A DNA stretch of 64,000 nucleotides from positions 1,240,001 to 1,304,000 of the forward strand of contig JABYQN010000010.1 in NCBI GenBank assembly GCA_022606135.1. The letters run 5' to 3'. A model generated the notes under the pieces. That model did not search any database. It was not told the DNA's origin and saw nothing but the letters and a program-made list of their open reading frames with translations. A program made the translations under genes and the position numbers. Source of the DNA: Fomes fomentarius. Lineage: Eukaryota; Basidiomycota; Agaricomycetes; Polyporales; Polyporaceae. Positions 10,230 through 20,662 of this stretch are shown in pieces; the first letter of the stretch is position 1, and each line of letters opens with the position of its first letter.

Positions 10230-13005
10230 ATGCTCCTCCGCCTAGACCTACTTTCGCTTGCAACATTCTCCCTCTCCACGGCGTGGTCCCTTGCCGAACT
10301 TCCTCTTGCGTCCGCCCAACTCGTCAATGTCACCATTGACGACACCTTCGGAGATCAGCTTACCGGGACCACCATCACCTATCTTCCACCGGACGTATGG
10401 AAGGTGGGCCAGGACTGTTCCGACTGTTTAGCGAATCTCGATCGAACAAAAGTGTCGAACGGTACATGGCACGATGGGACGTTCAGTGCAGTGGCAGAGA
10501 ACAACGGTCCTGCGAACCGACTCTTGACTGCGACAGTCACCTTCCAAGGTACGTATCTCCACTTACTCAATCTCGTCACTTGTTCGAGCTTCTGCATCAT
10601 CCTCGCGAGGAATCCGAGATCGGAAAACTCGCTACCAGATGGTACAAACGAGCCTATCCATTGTGGACGATAAATCTGGTGACATACTTAGCGGAGCGAT
10701 TCCCCCCTCAGTTGTTGCCCGCGTCGTATACCTGGTATATCCCTTGCCCTTTGCCTCTACGTTCTCCGGGAGATACCTTGTTATCTCCGGCTCGGCTCAC
10801 AGACTGCTCATTGTGCACACATATGCACTGATGCAGCAGAGAACGTGCATATACCCCATCACTAGCTCGGATTACAGAGAGAGAATGTGTCTGGGGAAAC
10901 ATGCAGGGAAGAGGTGTACCAAGAGTATCGTCTATATGAACTTACACCAGACGGTTAGGAACTGTCTGTCTTTGGGAATTGTGATTCAATCCTTTTCTTG
11001 GTAAGGTTTTAGCCGTCTGGTGATGAGGTTATCGTAGTCTATGTTTCCACTTTCGGTTCGCGTAACACATGTAGGCTCATGCATATTTTCCCAGGCGTCG
11101 CGGTATATGTCTTCTGTGTGGTCGCACACTCGTTCAGTTTTCCCGTAGGGCGCTCAGATATGACATTTCTCATAAATGGCACTTTGGTCGGCAACTTCAC
11201 CCAAGAGCCAACCGGAGACGGTAGCATAGACTTCGACACCCCCGTGTTCTCTAGCACATCCCTACCATTTGGTCAGCATACGATCTCAATTGTCAATGGA
11301 CACCTGAACGGCGCCCAATCGCTCACCTTGCTCGACCGCATTGTGTATTCGTAGGTTTTCCTAGCGCCATTCTTCGGACCATGTCTCCCGCTAATCCGAA
11401 ATGTCTACCAGACGGGATATTAGCTCGACAAGTAGATCGGATGCCTCTCTCATGCCCACCGATACTGTCTCCGCATCCAGCTCGTCCTCTTCCGCGACGG
11501 CCATGGCCGCTGCCGGCTCCGACGGTTCATCACACACCCGGACTATCATTATTGCTGCAGCCACCTCGATTGGCGGTGTTCTTGTAATTGTGGTCATCGT
11601 CACACTTATCCTCTGCATGCGCAAGCGAAGACAACGCCACGACGTCCCGGCCAACGGGGTCATCGCGCAACATGCGGCTCGCATAGAAGACGAGGACCCT
11701 GAAGGGAGTGGATGGGTAGAAGGAACGTGGACAGGAGATGACGACTCGACAGTCGCGTCAACCAGACGTACGGGCTCTTCCAGACGTAAACGAGACCTTT
11801 CGAACGCGCATAGCCCAACACCCCTAGTTCCTCCGTTATCCTCAGCCGCTCTGTCGTCCGCAAATACGCAAGGCCCGATCGAGATCCAGACGTACCGCAT
11901 CGCGCCCTCGCAGATGTCGCATGCCCGCGCAGATCCCACGCCCACTAGTCCAACGTCGTCCTTCGGAAACCTCACGAGCACCGTCCCCGACTCCGCGACT
12001 TACTTCATCTCTTCATTCCCCACCTCCGGCTTCCCCAAGCATCCCCTCCCCGCTACCATCCCCAATCCATCCCCACCCCCATCGTCAAATCCAAGTGATA
12101 CCTTCCTCGACATGGGTCGTTCCTTCTCAGAAGCAGACGCAGGCCTGAGCACCCTCTCCTCGCGTGCCGCGCACCCCTTTGCAAACCCTTCTGCCGTCGC
12201 GCCCTCTGCATACGTCCGCCAGCAAGACCGGCCTGGCCGCCAACGTTCTGACAGCGACCAATCGACCCGCTCGAACAGGTCACAACGTGGACGTGCACCA
12301 AGTGGGGGCGCCATGGTTCCCCCAAGCGCGTCAACGAGCGCACTCGTGTCCGCGCAACGGTCGCAGGCTCGTGGGCCAGTTAAAAAGACGTCGGGCTCGG
12401 ACCTCGCGTCTACGAGTGACATGTCGTCGATGATGTCGCCGTCGTCGTCGGCGCTCCAGACAGTGGCTTCGACCGCAACGACACCGACGAGCACGACCAT
12501 GCTCATGCCGAAACGGCAACCGAGCAACGGGGGCGCGTCGGACTCGCAGTCCCAGTTCCAGTCGCATTCTCATTCTCACTCCCGTTCTGACACTACTCAA
12601 GCTCCGTCTCGACTTCCGTCTCACATGCACACGCGATCTCAGCCACAGCCGCAACCTCAATCGCTAACACGAGCGAGGTCCGCACCGAGGCGCGTGGACC
12701 CTGTGGACCCGTCGATAGGTCGGACGCGCGAGCCCGCCGCGGTCGAACGGCAAAGGTCAGATCGGAGACGAGACCAAGGTCGAGAACGACGAGAACGAGA
12801 GCGGTCTCGAGATAAAGGGGAAGAAAGGGAGCGAGACCGGGGACAAGCGCAGGCCCCGGCACCTGTGCGTGAGGAGAAACGAGCACAGCGGGGAGGCCGA
12901 CGCCAAGGTGTCGTCGTCTTGGACCGTGACCGCGAACAGTTCGGGAACTTCTTGGACGTGCCCCAGGATGCGGGCGACCGGCCACCGTCGTATCGCGAGA
13001 GTTAA
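10230..13005 (+). CDS. Secreted single-pass membrane protein, jelly-roll-like ectodomain, long Ser-rich tail (copy B)
   Basis: Exons 10230-10548, 11095-11350 and 11412-13005 join to 722 residues with the same intron phases (1 and 2) as copy A. The signal peptide is followed by NVTIDDTFGD, CSDC, a TKVSNGTWHDG segment, GVAVYVF and LLDRIVYS, matching copy A block by block. After a Ser-rich linker come one transmembrane helix (VLVIVVIVTLILCM), a KRRQR basic stop and a cytosolic tail of about 480 residues. The tail is low-complexity Ser/Pro, with a His/Ser stretch and an Arg/Glu/Asp-rich charged segment near the end. Intron 1 would be 546 nt, ten times longer than in copy A, so a small extra exon or an insertion cannot be excluded. 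A receptor-like role is inference. Confidence 0.8.
10945..11022. repeat. Inverted repeat inside intron 1 of copy B
   Basis: CACCAGACGG at 10945-10954 is answered by CCGTCTGGTG at 11013-11022, with partial pairing continuing inwards, around a loop of about 58 nt. It lies in the oversized first intron. It could be a hairpin or the remnant of a very small inverted-repeat element. I see no clear target duplication. Confidence 0.5.
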
Positions 13006-13556
13006 TGATGCGGTGCGCTGGCTTCTTTCTTTCTGTGTCTGCTTTGCGTATCTGTGACTTGGATAGAAAGTGGGGACGTGCGTATATATAGGACCCCGTC
13101 TTTATTGACGACTACTAGTCATGTCCTTCCTTTCGTTTGCTTCTGGGCATCTTCTCTCACTTTGCTGTGACCTCGTCGACAGGAGGATCCGTGTGTTTTC
13201 TTACTATCCGCTTGCTGTATCTCGTAGCTACATACATACGTACACACATACATCTGTGACCTACATAGCGCACTGTACATTGCTCACTGCTGATCATGAT
13301 GCTGCTATCACCGGACGCTCGAGCTCCTTCATAATTGCAGTTGCACTCTTGCCAACTATACTTATGACGTGTTTATTTTTGCCTTTGCATATGGATTCTA
13401 CCCCTGCCATTTAAACGGTCATAGCTACCCTTCGCACACCGTGACCGAGCAGTCTATATGACATGTAATGTAGTAATATTCACCCTTTTCCTGGTAACAT
13501 TGCCCTTGGCATACACTGTTCGCAATCACGATCCTCACCCAACCATCTACCAGTAT
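13006..13556. other. Convergent intergenic region
   Basis: This is 0.55 kb between the 3' ends of copy B (plus) and the phosphodiesterase gene (minus). It is AT-richer than the genes and has CATACATACG/TACACACATACA-like microsatellite drift near 13230-13255. It is presumably the two 3' UTRs. No further gene is seen. Confidence 0.5.
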
Positions 13557-14561
13557 TCAGATGGTGAAGCTAAGCCTTAGCCCGCAATGGTCACTGCAAA
13601 GGATATAGTCGGAAGCCGCGGCGGGCTTGGGCACCTCGATCTGACGAGGGCGCAGAATCTCCATGTCCTTCGCTTGCACGCCCAACATTGCAACCTTGTC
13701 CAATCTTCCCGCTCTCAGTCCGTCGTTTCGTTCCACCCCCACGCCCCACGTAGCGCCGCCAGGCCCTTCCTGCCCATGCAACGCGACCCACGCATCCACT
13801 AATCCGTGCTTGTCGAGCAGAGCGTGATCGGAGGGGCTGATGGCGTTGAAGTCGCCCGCGATCAGTCCACCACCGCATCCAGGCTCGCGCAGGAGGCTGG
13901 CGAGTATCTCCAACTGCTCGGTCCGGTAGTGGAGCGTATGCCAGAGAGAATCGAGATGGACGTTGACGAGGCGAAAGGCCGTGGATGGGGTGGCGGATGG
14001 GGGGAAGATGTCCACGGAGAGCGCACACCTCCCGTACTTGCTGGGGAGTTTGATGCGGGAGACGGGACCAAGCACGCACTTCTCTCCTTTCTCGACCGCA
14101 CTCACCCCACCCTCCTCGTTTTCCTTTGGCAACTCGAGGTCGAAAGCGAAACACTTACTGGACAGCAGCGTCATGTTCGCGAAGGGCACGCCCTCGAACG
14201 ACGTTTTGTCCTCGGCGTCCGTCACCAGGAAGGCCTCACGCACTTTCGGGTTGGCTAGGATGGCGGTGTGGACGTCGGACGTGACTTCTTGGAGAAAGAG
14301 AATGTCAGGGCGTTTGATTTCCTCGAGGATGTCATCGAGGAGTAGTTTAGCTCGTGCGATGGGACGCGGGGAGAAGGCGTCCAAGTTCTGTGTCACGAGC
14401 CGGAGAGAGAAGCGAGATGGGAGACTCGGAACAGGCCGCTGCGCCGCTTGGCTTGGGTGCGCATCTCGAAGGGTCGAACGACTCGAAGAGACTGATGCCC
14501 ACCGCCGGCTGGATGACTTGAAGGCGGAGACGGCGCGCTGGCAGAATCTGCTGGCGGCCAT
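13557..14561 (-). CDS. Endonuclease/exonuclease/phosphatase (EEP) family protein, TDP2-like
   Basis: One intronless frame of 334 residues starts at ATG 14561. The EEP fold is recognised by its ordered metal and phosphate motifs: RLVTQNLDAF near residue 54, LFLQEV (catalytic Glu) near 90, NVHLDS near 200, GDFNAI near 237 and the terminal SDHCGL (catalytic Asp-His). This order resembles tyrosyl-DNA phosphodiesterase 2 and its fungal relatives, which hydrolyse 5'-phosphotyrosyl bonds using Mg2+. The first 40 residues are Arg/Ser/Ala-rich with few acids and may be a mitochondrial presequence. Substrate (DNA adduct, RNA or phosphoinositide) cannot be decided from motifs alone, so TDP2-like is used as a family label only. 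Confidence 0.8.
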   Translation of the reverse strand: MAASRFCQRAVSAFKSSSRRWASVSSSRSTLRDAHPSQAAQRPVPSLPSRFSLRLVTQNLDAFSPRPIARAKLLLDDILEEIKRPDILFLQEVTSDVHTAILANPKVREAFLVTDAEDKTSFEGVPFANMTLLSSKCFAFDLELPKENEEGGVSAVEKGEKCVLGPVSRIKLPSKYGRCALSVDIFPPSATPSTAFRLVNVHLDSLWHTLHYRTEQLEILASLLREPGCGGGLIAGDFNAISPSDHALLDKHGLVDAWVALHGQEGPGGATWGVGVERNDGLRAGRLDKVAMLGVQAKDMEILRPRQIEVPKPAAASDYILCSDHCGLRLSFTI

Positions 14562-15613
14562 GGCAATGTGGGAAGCGTTGATCTCCTAAGTAGAGCTTGG
14601 CAAGTCGACTTAGTTGCTTTCCGGTCTTGGCCCAAGGCCTCGTTGTCATAGAAGATCAAATCCTCTCGCCATTCAACTATACCATCAGGACCTACGCCCT
14701 TACAGTTACTACATATACCCCTCCCGTCACAGCAGGCGTGCGCGGGGAATGCTCCTAGATAACCTTCGCCTGACTCACCTCAGCGTCACCGGGTACGATG
14801 GAGAAGGTGACATCATTGAGCATGATCACCCCAACGCAGTCGTGTATGGAGTCCACAGAAGTTGTTGGAGAACGTGTGAACGAAAGTTGTTCCAGAAGAC
14901 TTGCCGTACATGGGATCCGGCAATAGGCAACTAGGATACCGAACCGGGCCAAGACGGAGGCGCCAGGTAGCTTTCAGGCGAATGCAAAAGTGCCCGAGGA
15001 GTGCTCCACCGCCGTGGGTTCGAAGAAGGACTAGGGCCACTGCAGAACCAGGGCCATGAGTATAGAACCGACCCGCAGTCTGCTTGGCGGGTGCAAGTTG
15101 AAGGTGCTGCTGCGCGTAATGCATGTATAAGTACCAACGGTAGAGAGCTCGCTGCAGGACATCCGCAGGACCAACGACCTAACACTGCCCCAAACGTACC
15201 AACACTCTACAACCCCTTTCCCCATTGCTACCATCGGCCTCATCCATGTACGCCTCTTCTATGCATGCATCGGAGCAGGAGGTGAGTCGAGTTCTTCAGC
15301 GAAACTATTAGCTCCGCAATGGATCGTCGGGTCAACACCGGGACTGACGAATAGATTGGTAGACCTCCCGGACGAGCGAACCCTCTCCTTTCAAATTGAG
15401 GAACCTCATCCGCTGCATAAGGCACCGCCCTGGTGACGACAAAGTCAGTCTCCGATTTCAATCGCGTGTACCCAAACGACTTTGACTCACGCGCGAGGAC
15501 AGCAGCAGAGCCCTCTCGAACGCACCAGCACAAACAACTCTGTCGGCATATCCGTAAGTGCCAGATTTCCCGCTTTCCTTCTCCAGACCACTCATGCTCG
15601 GCAGGAACCCAAG
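14562..15613. other. Promoter and unresolved upstream exons
   Basis: The left part is the phosphodiesterase promoter. Between about 15430 and 15554 a plus-strand frame ends at a good donor (GTAAGTG, about 15555) and a matching acceptor GCTCGGCAG ends just before 15605. The tiny gene called at 15614 may therefore have an additional 5' exon here encoding Gln/Ser/Thr-rich sequence. No start codon could be fixed. Confidence 0.35.
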
Positions 15614-15863
15614 ATGCTGTACGACGAAGACAGTGCAGCGTGGAGCCGTCCCTCGAGCCGCAACTCTGAGCCGACGCGACGACGCGATCATGGCATGACG
15701 CATATACCTGAGCAGGTCAGGTCCCGCCTCTTGTTCGTCCACGGCACGAGCTGACTGCGGCCATCTCGTTCTACAGGGATGTGCAGAGATGCTCGAGGAC
15801 GAGAACTTCGCGTGGGGTAGCCCGTCAACGAGGTTCCGCCGTCAACGGTCGACGTCTCGCTGA
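15614..15863 (+). CDS. Tiny protein with acidic AEMLED/AWG C-terminal motif (member 1)
   Basis: Two exons, 15614-15715 (34 codons) and 15777-15863, join in phase 0 across a 61-nt intron to give 62 residues from ATG 15614. The first exon encodes an acidic start (MLYDEDSAAW) and a Ser/Arg/Pro-rich stretch. The second encodes CAEMLEDENFAWGSPSTRFRR, with a basic end. The last-exon motif A-E-M-L-E-D-x-N-x-A-W-G-x-P recurs almost unchanged in the minus-strand gene at 25973-26353, whose homologous first coding exon is also exactly 34 codons. Conservation of motif, exon length and phase argues that both are real genes. An upstream exon may extend the N-terminus. No known domain; function unknown. Confidence 0.55.
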
Positions 15864-16545
15864 TAACTACTAGACCCTTCGAGGGTAGCTACGCGGTCTG
15901 GTTGTTTGATCAAATCATTGTAATTTCTGACTGTAATTGAAAAGTACTATTTAAACATCACACTTACAATCTTTGACATGGTATGCCTGATACTAGGAAA
16001 TGCGGCTTATAATGAGATGCATCTGCCAGGCCTAAAGTGAAAAAACAAGGATTGGACTCAGGGGAGACAAGAATTTGGTTAGTCAGATAGTCAGGAGACG
16101 AGAACCGAGGCTAGTACCCAAACATACAATGCGTCCTCTTCCCAGCAGCGTAATGAAGGAACTGCGCTCCGTGAGGACGACACTGCCGCTACCTGTGTAG
16201 TGCATACTAGCCACATCCCACGCTTCAATTTGAAGATCGAGCAATGGTGGGATTTTGCATGGAGGTAATACTATATACCGTTGCTGCGGTGATAAGCTAT
16301 TCCCACACATTCCTACATACGTGAAGTAGCAGCCATCCTATTAGTTCGGGGCGGCCGGTGCAGTAGGAAACCACTTACAGTTATGGTTAACACGATCATG
16401 TCCGACGCATTTCGCACGGACCACACGGTATAGATACGTAGCATCCAACAAATCTCCAATTCCGAATATCGTACACAGATACAATCCCACCAATCCAATT
16501 TGCAGCAAGAATCCAACGGGCACAGCATACAACTAATATGAGATC
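15864..16545. other. Convergent intergenic region
   Basis: This is 0.68 kb between the tiny gene (plus) and the thiolase 3' end (minus). It is locally AT-rich (about 15900-16080) and probably holds both 3' UTRs. No gene, repeat or RNA is supported. Confidence 0.45.
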
Positions 16546-18616
16546 TCACAACTTCGCGAGCCCAAGGATGTACGGCGAATGCTTGGTCGCCTTGACCTTA
16601 TCCACGTCCGCGCGCGTGATAGGCCGACACTCGTGGGCATGATTGTAGCCCAGCCTAGAAATCAACGATGGTGTTAGTACTGACTCCGACTATCGAAAGG
16701 AAGATGTATGTATTGGTAGAAGGAAAGACCGAAGCGGCCGCACCTCTTCCGCCCATCTTCGCCGCCTTCTTTGTAGAACTCCGGCCGCCGCAACAGGCTG
16801 CAGACGACCGCACCACCCAGACCGATGTTGTGCACAAGGCCGTACTTGCCACGCTTGTCAGGGGTATCGAACAGCCCGGGTGCCTGCATCGGCCCAGCCC
16901 CTGTGTATATGCAACAGTTAGGTCTGATCTTTATAATGGGACGAAGGGACCCGGCATTGGGCCCGTAGAAGCTCACAATGTCGGAGTTGCACTACGGGGC
17001 GGCCGAACAAATCAGCATACGGAAATAGCGAGGCAGGAGGAAGCACAGTGGGCTTACTCGTGATGTAGAAGTGCATGCCTAGGCCGGTTGCGCCCAGAGG
17101 GTGTCCCTTGGCTTCGAGGCCACCGCTAGGATTTATCACGTACTTGCCACCATACTATTGGCCGACTGGTTAGTGGAGAGAAAGTGGAGGTGAGTTGACG
17201 GTGAGACACACTGTGTTATCGCCGCGCTCGACCAGCTTGTGTGCCTGCCCAGGCTCGCACAGTCCAAGAGCATCGTAGGTGATCAGCTGCAACAGGGCCG
17301 AAGGTGAGCACAAGCGAGGAATATTGAATATCTGAGATACGTACCTCGTTTGACGAGAAACAATCGTGCAACTCAACCACGCCGACTTGGTCGCGTCCTT
17401 CCCTCTCCCCCTTGAAGCCGGCGTCCGAGAACACCTTGTTGGCGCAATTCTTCGACATCGTGAAGCCCACGACGTCCATGGCGCTCCTCGTTTCGAAAGT
17501 CGACGGGTCGTCTGTGGTCAACGCTTGAGACACAATCTCGATGGCTTGATTCTCGAGGCCATGCTTGCGGATAAAGTCTTCGCTGGCGACGATGCAGCAA
17601 GCTGCTCCGTCCTGGAACCATTCAGATTGGCTCCTTAAGACAGGAGGCGAGACACAGGTAGCTTACGGAAGTCGGGCTGCACATATACTTGGTCAACTGC
17701 TTGGAAATTTTGGGCGCCGCGAGGACCTGCTCGACACTCCAGCCATCGCGGAACTGTGAGTACGGGTTGTTGACTGAGTGCTTGTGATTCTTGCTCGCTA
17801 AGCGCACGTCAGTTCAGCCTTTCATTGGATGCAGTTGGACCGGGTTGCCCTCACCGATTTGAGCAAGATGGTTGACGTTGCCACCGAACTTGTCGAAGTA
17901 CTCCTGGCTGCCATTCGCGAACATACGAGGAGCGCTGGGTCCGAAGTTCTCCCCAACACTGAGGCCCTCTTCAAGCTCAAAGGACGTGGCTCCCCAGATT
18001 TGAATGGGGGGCTCTCGATCTGGGAAGTTCGTCCCAAGGCTTCCGCGAGACATTCGCTCGAAACCAAGGGCGAGGACGCATTCGTTGAGACCAGACTTGA
18101 CGAGGTTGTTAGCGTTATAAAGGGCGGTGCTTCCAGTCGAGCAATTGTTGTTGACATTGGTAATGGGGATACCCGTCATGCCGAGCTGGTAAAGCGCGTG
18201 CTGAAGTTCTGTCAACCATGGTGTCAATGTGCATCATCCGTCCAAGACGCTCACCTGGCCGGTGGTAGAGTCGCCGAAACAATACCCAACATAAGCTGCT
18301 TCGATTGCATCGTACGTGAGGCCTGCAAGACGGCGGCCGGTAAACACTATGAGATGCACGCCTTAGTCGCCGGGCTTACCAGCATCGAGCAGGGCTTTCG
18401 TTGCGGCCTCCAAGCCCATCTTGGAACGACTGGTTTGGCATGGTTACATTGGTCGCTGGAGCCATGACACTCACCTCATCTGTCGTTCTTTGACCACGAG
18501 GCTATGCGAGCATGTGCATTCAGAGTCTGATCGTATATGCGTATACACCAGCTCACCTTGATGAACGCCGTACAACCGACACCCGCAATGAACGTCCTCC
18601 GACCGCGAGATGCCAT
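16546..18616 (-). CDS. Peroxisomal thiolase, SCP-x/acetyl-CoA acyltransferase type
   Basis: Twelve exons close perfectly in frame to 463 residues: 18616-18557, 18501-18475, 18419-18380, 18322-18255, 18200-17855, 17797-17667, 17611-17345, 17286-17212, 17154-17058, 16991-16977, 16900-16744, 16654-16546. The nucleophilic cysteine lies in NNNCSTGST. The general-base histidine is in [14 protein letters not shown], and HDCFSSNE and GLGGAVV complete the thiolase signature. The protein ends in Ala-Lys-Leu, a PTS1 tripeptide, so peroxisomal import is expected, and SCP-x-type thiolases cleave branched or steroid 3-ketoacyl-CoAs. It has the thiolase half only, with no C-terminal SCP2 domain. Exon 10 is a 15-nt micro-exon. 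The start is chosen at [14 protein letters not shown], the usual family N-terminus. LIPB is divergent, 330 bp away. Confidence 0.93.
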
Positions 18617-18945
18617 CTTGGTGTTTGAGTCAGTACGAGCTCTCTGACGTTCAGAAGTTCAAGCGGGATTCTCTTCCGAGTGCGTTGGAATGGTACGAGT
18701 TCAGGGATACTTATACGAGCCCAAGCAGCCCCTTAGTCGGCTTCCTGGGAAAGCCGGAGCGGCGGGTCTCATGACGGTGTCCATGATTGTCCAATGCAGT
18801 TCCAACGTCGGAGTGTATCAGCTGTTCGGCGCAGTGGCTGCTGGCGCGCTTCAAGCGGTCAAATGGGCGCCTTGGCAAGTCGCGTCTTTGTCCACGACGC
18901 ACGCTCTCCGTCTGCCATCTGCGTCTTCGACTCTCCCAAATCACT
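18617..18945. promoter_or_regulatory. Shared divergent promoter, thiolase / LIPB
   Basis: These 329 bp separate the start codons of the peroxisomal thiolase (minus) and lipoyl(octanoyl)transferase (plus). The plus-strand frame of LIPB stays open through part of it but lacks an ATG. No consensus element was picked out with confidence. Confidence 0.5.
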
Positions 18946-19740
18946 ATGGCTCTTCCCCCAATATTCTATCATTGCTTCAAGGCGCCGCTTCCGTATGCGA
19001 CCGCTTTGTCTCTTCAGGAGCGCATACACGCGCACCAACTACTCTCTCGCAAAGCATCACCACACAATCACCGAGATTATCTACTCTTACTCGAGCATCG
19101 GCCCGTCTACACGTTTGGACGAAGACAAGTAGAGAGTTTGGAAGAGATCTCCTCGGAAGCGCTTCGACTCAGGGGACTGGGAGCAGACTGTGTCTCCACG
19201 CGGCGCGGCGGTCAGACGACGTACCATGGTCCTGGTCAAATCATCGGCTACCCCCTCCTTGACCTCGGTCGCAGCTCCCCACCTATGGGCATCCGTGAAT
19301 ACATCTGCAGACTCCAGAAGACAATAGAGGCCCATCTCACTGAAGGGCACGGGATCCAGCACATTCCTAGTGAGCATACTGGCGTCTTCCTTGATCACCA
19401 CACCAAGATCGCAAGTATTGGCGTCCAAGTTCGACATCGCCTGACGAACCATGGGTTTGCGCTCAATGTCACTGAGGAACATTTCCCGTGGTTCAATCGT
19501 GTGGTTGCTTGTGGGCTGACGGACGTCAAGCCTGGCTGCATTGCGGAAGCAACCAAGCGAGACGCCTCAATCACTGTCGCAGGCGAACTTCCTGGCCTCA
19601 TCACGCGGTTCGGACGAGTATTTGAGCGGGATATGGTGGAGCTGGATGTCGGGGCAAACGGGGAGGTTGAGGAGGCTATTAGGGCGATGGAGAGGGAAGC
19701 AAGAGAACAAGGATCATGGCCGCACGCGCCTGTGTCTTAA
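18946..19740 (+). CDS. LIPB: Lipoyl(octanoyl) transferase
   Basis: A single exon of 264 residues starts at ATG 18946. It carries the LipB signature RRGGQTTYHGPGQ near residue 87, where the histidine and glycines form the acyl pocket, then the lysine in KIASIGVQV near 155, and the catalytic cysteine in VVACGLTD near 186. The enzyme moves octanoyl from acyl-carrier protein to lipoyl domains of pyruvate and 2-oxoglutarate dehydrogenases and the glycine-cleavage H protein in mitochondria. An upstream presequence is not obvious from this ATG. The frame remains open upstream to about 18787 without an ATG. Length is typical for fungal LIPB (LIP2). It is head-to-head with the thiolase gene. Confidence 0.92.
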   Translation: MALPPIFYHCFKAPLPYATALSLQERIHAHQLLSRKASPHNHRDYLLLLEHRPVYTFGRRQVESLEEISSEALRLRGLGADCVSTRRGGQTTYHGPGQIIGYPLLDLGRSSPPMGIREYICRLQKTIEAHLTEGHGIQHIPSEHTGVFLDHHTKIASIGVQVRHRLTNHGFALNVTEEHFPWFNRVVACGLTDVKPGCIAEATKRDASITVAGELPGLITRFGRVFERDMVELDVGANGEVEEAIRAMEREAREQGSWPHAPVS

Positions 19741-20662
19741 TCACGAGGGTGACAAGTGCGTACTTATGCTTGTTTCTCTCCAAGTAGCGTCGTCAATTCG
19801 AAGCAATAGAGCAATGGACATTTGGTGCATCTCAGCGACTGACCGTAACCTTGTTCACAGTTTTGCTGCGCCACTCAACCTCCATTGCTTACATTACTCC
19901 GCTCCATCGTTCGCCTCTATGATCTACCCTCGGAGGGTTACTTTCTACTCAATGATCGCGCATCTCCATCTTCGATTTCATGATGAATGTGATCCTGTGC
20001 GAGCGGATAAGCGCTTGCGCTCAGGTTGTGTTCAACTGTATATGTTTGATGAACTCGCTCTAGTGAGAGGTGAGTGACCACTTTCCATCACCCTCAGCGG
20101 GCGCCGGGTGCGGTACAGTTAAATTGATCCAAGTATCGAAGTTGCAAATCAGGGGTTACGCCGCGGCAGGCTGTTCTTTAAGCCCGATTCCTGATGTACG
20201 TCATGGCTCACGTTGCCATAGCGCATCTTGCGCATCGCCATCAGTGCGAACTGTGGTGGCACAAGCCACACTAGATGGTATTTCCGCAGCATGGCAGCTT
20301 TCGGGGTCACCCGCCAGTACCTCCACACGGTTGTGGAAAAGGTATTAACGTAATACCCTTTCCTGTTTGCGCCCGCACACATGGTTCCTTCTTCGAGAGC
20401 ATGGGCTTTGATTGTAGCTATGTCTGCAAAGCTGCATCGCTTCATGATGTGCGACGCGGATACGCATCACAAAGGACATATGATCCGTTGGCCTTTGCGT
20501 TGTGCGCGGTGGCGCAGGCTATCTAAAGACCACAGGCTGGACATATTTAAGGGGAGTGGGTAGGACGAATGTTGCTTAGATCCTGCGGATTCCACCCTCT
20601 AACGGCCCCTCGCTCCTTGTCTCTCCTTTGTCTCTCTCTTTATTTAACGATTTGATATCGTC
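19741..20662 (+). promoter_or_regulatory. Intergenic region; GH16 promoter with TATA-like box
   Basis: This is 0.92 kb between LIPB and the GH16 gene. A TATA-like ATATTTAAG at about 20543-20551 lies about 115 bp before the GH16 start, followed by a pyrimidine-rich stretch (CTCTCTC near 20630). The remainder holds no supported gene. Confidence 0.45.

Noticed and set aside
13963..14589. Plus-strand frame of about 208 codons across the phosphodiesterase gene
   Set aside because: Antisense shadow of the EEP-family frame; no independent start context or motif.
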